The position numbers and the translations under genes were made by a program. Positions 61,174 to 64,000 of a DNA stretch of 64,000 nt are shown in pieces; position 1 is the first letter of the stretch; each line of letters opens with the position of its first letter. The notes beneath the pieces were generated by a model. That model had not been told where the DNA came from. It saw only the letters and a program-made list of their open reading frames with translations, and made no database searches. Source of the stretch: an uncultured Clostridia bacterium (GTDB lineage: Bacteria; Bacillota; Clostridia; TANB77; CAG-508); NCBI GenBank assembly GCA_948739805.1, contig CAPYID010000002.1:56710-120709 (forward strand). Direction: 5' to 3'.

Positions 61174-62835
61174 ATGACAGATATAGAAATTGCAAGAAAT
61201 GCAAAATTATATAATATAACAAAAATAGCTGAAAAATTAGAAATAGAAGATGAAGACATAGAAACATATGGAAAATATAAAGCAAAAATTTCAGAAGGTG
61301 CATATGAAAAAACAAAAAATAAAGAAAATGGAAAACTAATATTAGTAACAGCTATAAATCCAACACCATTAGGAGAAGGAAAAACAACAGTATCAATTGG
61401 ACTTGCAGATGGATTATCATATATTGGTAAGAAATCAATATTAGCACTAAGAGAACCCTCACTAGGACCAGTTTTTGGAATAAAAGGAGGAGCTACAGGG
61501 GGAGGACATGTTCAAGTAGCGCCAATGGAAGATATAAACTTACACTTTACAGGAGACATACATGCAATAACATCTGCAAATAATTTATTATCAGCATTAA
61601 TAGATAATCATATTTACTTTGGAAACGAACTAGGATTTAAGAAAATTCTTTGGAAAAGATGTGTAGACTTAAATGACAGACAATTAAGAAGAATTGAATG
61701 TGGTTTATCAGGAGAAAAAAATATAGTACCAAGAGAAGATGGATTTGATATAACCGTTGCATCAGAAATTATGGCAATACTATGCTTAGCAACAGATATA
61801 AATGACTTAAGGAAAAGAATTGGTAATATAATTATAGGATATAATAATGAGGACAAGCCAATATATGCAAAAGATCTAAAAGCAGAAGGAGCACTAACAG
61901 TATTATTAAAAGATGCAATAAAACCAAACTTAGTACAAACCTTAGAACATACACCAGCATTAATACATGGTGGACCATTTGCAAACATTGCACATGGATG
62001 TAATTCAATAAAAGCAACAAAGCTAGCACTAAAATTAGCAGACTATACAGTAACAGAAGCTGGATTTGGGGCAGACTTAGGTGCTGAAAAATTCTTAGAC
62101 ATTAAATGTAGAGTAGCAGGAATTAAGCCAAATGCAGTTGTATGTGTTGCTACATTAAAAGCTCTAAAATATCATGGTGGAGTGCAAAAAGAAGATATAA
62201 CAAAACAAAATATAGAAGCATTAAAAAATGGAATGGAAAACTTATTAAAACATGTAGATAATATAAAAAATAAATTTGGACTAAATATAATAGTTGCAAT
62301 AAATAGATTTACAGATGACTCAGAAGAAGAATTAAATTTATTACAAAACACATTAAAAGAAAAAGGAATAGAAATGAGTTTAGTTGAAGCATGGGCAAAA
62401 GGAGGAGCAGGAGCTGAAGACTTAGCCAAAAGGATAGTAAAATTATGCGAAGAAGAAAAAGAATTAAATTATATATACGATTTAGACGAAACTATAGAGC
62501 AAAAAGTTAAAGACATAGCTTGCAAAATATATGGAGCGCAAGATGTAGAATTTTCAGAAGAAGCAATAAAAAGTATAAAGCAAATAGAAAATATAGGATA
62601 TGGAAAATTACCAATCTGTATAGCAAAAACACAATATTCACTCTCAGATGATGCAACTAATTTAGAATGTAAAGAACCATTTAACATACATGTAAAAGAG
62701 GTTATACTAAAAGCAGGAGCAGGTTTTATAGTAATAATCACAGGAAAAATAATGACAATGCCAGGACTACCAAAAATACCTGCATCAGAAGCAATAGACA
62801 TAGATGAAAATGGAAATATAGAAGGAATTTTCTAA
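61174..62835 (+). CDS. fhs: Formate-tetrahydrofolate ligase
   Basis: A 553-residue enzyme making 10-formyl-THF from formate, THF and ATP, for purine synthesis and acetogenic or one-carbon metabolism. Motifs are TAINPTPLGEGKTTVSIGL (P-loop), REPSLGPVFGIKGGATGGGHVQVAP, GDIHAITSANNLLSA and the C-terminal TGKIMTMPGLPKIPAS. A ZTP riboswitch lies in the leader. AGGAGG precedes the ATG. A terminator follows. Confidence 0.97.
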   Translation: MTDIEIARNAKLYNITKIAEKLEIEDEDIETYGKYKAKISEGAYEKTKNKENGKLILVTAINPTPLGEGKTTVSIGLADGLSYIGKKSILALREPSLGPVFGIKGGATGGGHVQVAPMEDINLHFTGDIHAITSANNLLSALIDNHIYFGNELGFKKILWKRCVDLNDRQLRRIECGLSGEKNIVPREDGFDITVASEIMAILCLATDINDLRKRIGNIIIGYNNEDKPIYAKDLKAEGALTVLLKDAIKPNLVQTLEHTPALIHGGPFANIAHGCNSIKATKLALKLADYTVTEAGFGADLGAEKFLDIKCRVAGIKPNAVVCVATLKALKYHGGVQKEDITKQNIEALKNGMENLLKHVDNIKNKFGLNIIVAINRFTDDSEEELNLLQNTLKEKGIEMSLVEAWAKGGAGAEDLAKRIVKLCEEEKELNYIYDLDETIEQKVKDIACKIYGAQDVEFSEEAIKSIKQIENIGYGKLPICIAKTQYSLSDDATNLECKEPFNIHVKEVILKAGAGFIVIITGKIMTMPGLPKIPASEAIDIDENGNIEGIF

Positions 62836-62850
62836 AAAACGAATAAAAAT

Positions 62851-62888
62851 ACCTTATTTGGAAAAAAATAAATCTAAATAAGGTTTTT
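62851..62888 (+). terminator. Terminator after fhs
   Basis: accttattt (62851-62859) pairs with aaataaggt (62876-62884), followed by TTTTT. A fragment of the GTAGGGGC family (gtaggggcatactgg) follows at 62924-62938. Confidence 0.8.
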
Positions 62889-62964
62889 ATTTTATTCTAA
62901 TATATAATTGTTATACACATAATGTAGGGGCATACTGGAAAGAACAATATAAAAGGAGACAGAT

Positions 62965-63642
62965 ATGAGATTAAGAAAAAATAAAGTGATAATACTGCTA
63001 ATACTATTAGTAATAACTTTAATACTAATAGTATTTGAAACAAATACTATAGCATTATCAAGATATGGTTCAAGAGGAGCAGAAGTTACTCAAATACAAA
63101 CAAAATTAAAAAGATGGGGATATTATAATGGAAATATAGATGGAATTTATGGAAGTCAGACATTAGCAGCAGTAAAATACTTTCAAAGGTCAAATGGGCT
63201 TACAGCAGATGGAATAGCAGGAGAGAAAACTCTAAATGCAATGGGAATAATGAATAGTTCATCAAGTGGAGGAGGAAGTTCAACCTCAAGCAATAGTAAC
63301 TTAAATCTATTAAGTAGGTTAGTATATTCAGAAGCAAGAGGAGAAACATATACAGGGCAGGTAGCAGTTGCAGCAGTAGTATTAAACAGAGTAAAAAGTT
63401 CATCTTTTCCGAATACAATATCAGGAGTAATATATGAAAGGGGAGCATTTGATGCAGTAAGTGATGGACAAATAAATTTAACACCAGACTCAACAGCAAA
63501 GAAAGCAGCACAAGATGCATTAAATGGCTGGGATCCATCATATGGAGCAATATATTACTTTAATCCAAACACAGCAACAAGTGCTTGGATATGGTCAAGA
63601 CCAATGACTGTAACAATAGGAAATCATAGATTTTGTAAATAA
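62965..63642 (+). CDS. SleB-like cell wall hydrolase with peptidoglycan-binding domain
   Basis: 225 residues. A signal or anchor helix (about 7-28) is followed by a PG_binding_1 domain (YGSRGAEVTQIQTKLKRWGYYNGNIDGIYGSQTLAAVKYFQRSNGLTADGIAGEKTLNAMG), a Ser/Gly linker and a Hydrolase_2 domain (LLSRLVYSEARGETYTGQVAVAAVVLNRVKS...) with catalytic Glu in SEARGE. This is the SleB plan for lytic transglycosylases that open the spore cortex at germination, but vegetative roles are possible. GGAGAC precedes the start. Confidence 0.92.
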   Translation: MRLRKNKVIILLILLVITLILIVFETNTIALSRYGSRGAEVTQIQTKLKRWGYYNGNIDGIYGSQTLAAVKYFQRSNGLTADGIAGEKTLNAMGIMNSSSSGGGSSTSSNSNLNLLSRLVYSEARGETYTGQVAVAAVVLNRVKSSSFPNTISGVIYERGAFDAVSDGQINLTPDSTAKKAAQDALNGWDPSYGAIYYFNPNTATSAWIWSRPMTVTIGNHRFCK

Positions 63643-63663
63643 GGACACGATATACGTGTCCTT
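63641..63663. terminator. Bidirectional terminator
   Basis: aaggacacg and cgtgtcctt flank ATATA between convergent genes. It overlaps the sleB-like stop and the 3' end of the reverse-strand gene. Confidence 0.75.
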
Positions 63664-63854
63664 TAAACGCTAATAGTATCTTCTAAATTATCTAAAGAAT
63701 ATCTTAAAGCTGAAATAATTAAACTATTAAAACTTTGATTACTTTCATCTGACAATTTCTTGTATTCATAATATACATCCTCTGGAAAACGGACTGTCAT
63801 TGGTACATTTGCTTTTGCTTTGTTAACTTTCTCTATTTTATTTATTCTAAACAT
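63663..63854 (-). CDS. Small ribbon-helix-helix protein
   Basis: 63 residues from ATG 63854, with GGAGGT 6 bases upstream: FRINKIEKVNKAKANVPMTVRFPEDVYYEYKKLSDESNQSFNSLIISALRYSLDNLEDTISV. The MTVRFPEDVYYEYKKLSDESNQSFNSLIISALRYSL part is an Arc/CopG-type fold, used by DNA-binding regulators and antitoxins. No toxin partner is visible before the window ends. Confidence 0.8.
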   Translation of the reverse strand: MFRINKIEKVNKAKANVPMTVRFPEDVYYEYKKLSDESNQSFNSLIISALRYSLDNLEDTISV

Positions 63855-63945
63855 AATTTTACCTCCAGTTAATATGGTAGCATAATAGTTAATTTTAAAA
63901 TATAACCGCAATAGTTGCAAATGGGCGAAGTTATGCTTATTGCAA

Positions 63946-63996
63946 GGTAATTTAATCATATTACAGAAATATTACAAAGACCAAGAGCAGTATTTA
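63946..63996. repeat. Dispersed repeat, inverted copy of 41451-41500
   Basis: It matches the reverse complement of 41451-41500 apart from a single inserted base. It lies just before the window end, so its right side cannot be followed. Confidence 0.85.
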
Positions 63997-64000
63997 GAAA

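Overview
The window is AT-rich, densely packed DNA from a spore-forming, low-GC member of the Firmicutes, most likely Clostridia. Support comes from purine-rich Shine-Dalgarno sites before nearly every gene, the conserved run rlmN-prpC-prkC-rsgA-rpe...spoVM-rpmB, secG, an Asp23/AmaP pair, meso-DAP dehydrogenase, a SleB-type cortex hydrolase and a SpoVM peptide. No rRNA, tRNA or CRISPR was seen.

Layout. 1-10.4 kb: the secA 3' half, then a mobile-element hotspot. It holds a DUF2000 gene, a ToxIN-like type III toxin-antitoxin, a copied secA 3' tail beside a tyrosine integrase, a Nudix hydrolase and an alpha/beta hydrolase, an excisionase/integrase pair, two unknown genes, a DUF3800 gene with a small hairpin RNA, and an IS30 remnant. 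A 21-bp direct repeat brackets 2.9-10.0 kb. 10.4-20.1 kb: polysaccharide deacetylase, flavin oxidoreductase, cation exchanger, a membrane-anchored sigma factor, and a BceRS-BceAB-type module interrupted by a RelB/YafQ-like toxin-antitoxin. 20.3-29 kb: a small exported protein, two ABC export systems (one with a TetR regulator and a twin operator) and ddh. 29-47 kb: galE, a CpsB-type phosphatase, PadR plus a SEDS protein, mntP, a heterodimeric ABC exporter, a CNNM/CorC protein, cardiolipin synthase, miaB, glmU, a cysteine desulfurase and a sigma/anti-sigma pair. 47-64 kb: the housekeeping and sporulation block, nusB-xseA-xseB, fhs behind a ZTP riboswitch, and a SleB-like hydrolase.

Main observation. 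Six genes (DUF3800, YafQ-like toxin, an ABC ATPase, prpC, prkC and rpmB) are each broken by one extra C placed exactly at a codon boundary before a conserved glycine codon GGN. The interrupted frame therefore reads CGG. I read the window for CGG and found no other in-frame CGG codon in any gene I accept, whereas CGT, CGA and CGC are used normally. All six sites lie within the first 55 codons, and rpmB encodes ribosomal protein L28. This fits an unassigned CGG codon resolved by +1 frameshifting, or CGGN read as a four-base glycine codon. A systematic C-insertion artefact of sequencing is the main alternative and cannot be excluded from one sequence.

The intergenic regions also carry several families of palindromic repeats: GTAGGGGC hairpins, a TAATATTTCTG family, a roughly 80-110 bp structured element, and a hairpin-plus-leader element before three unrelated genes.
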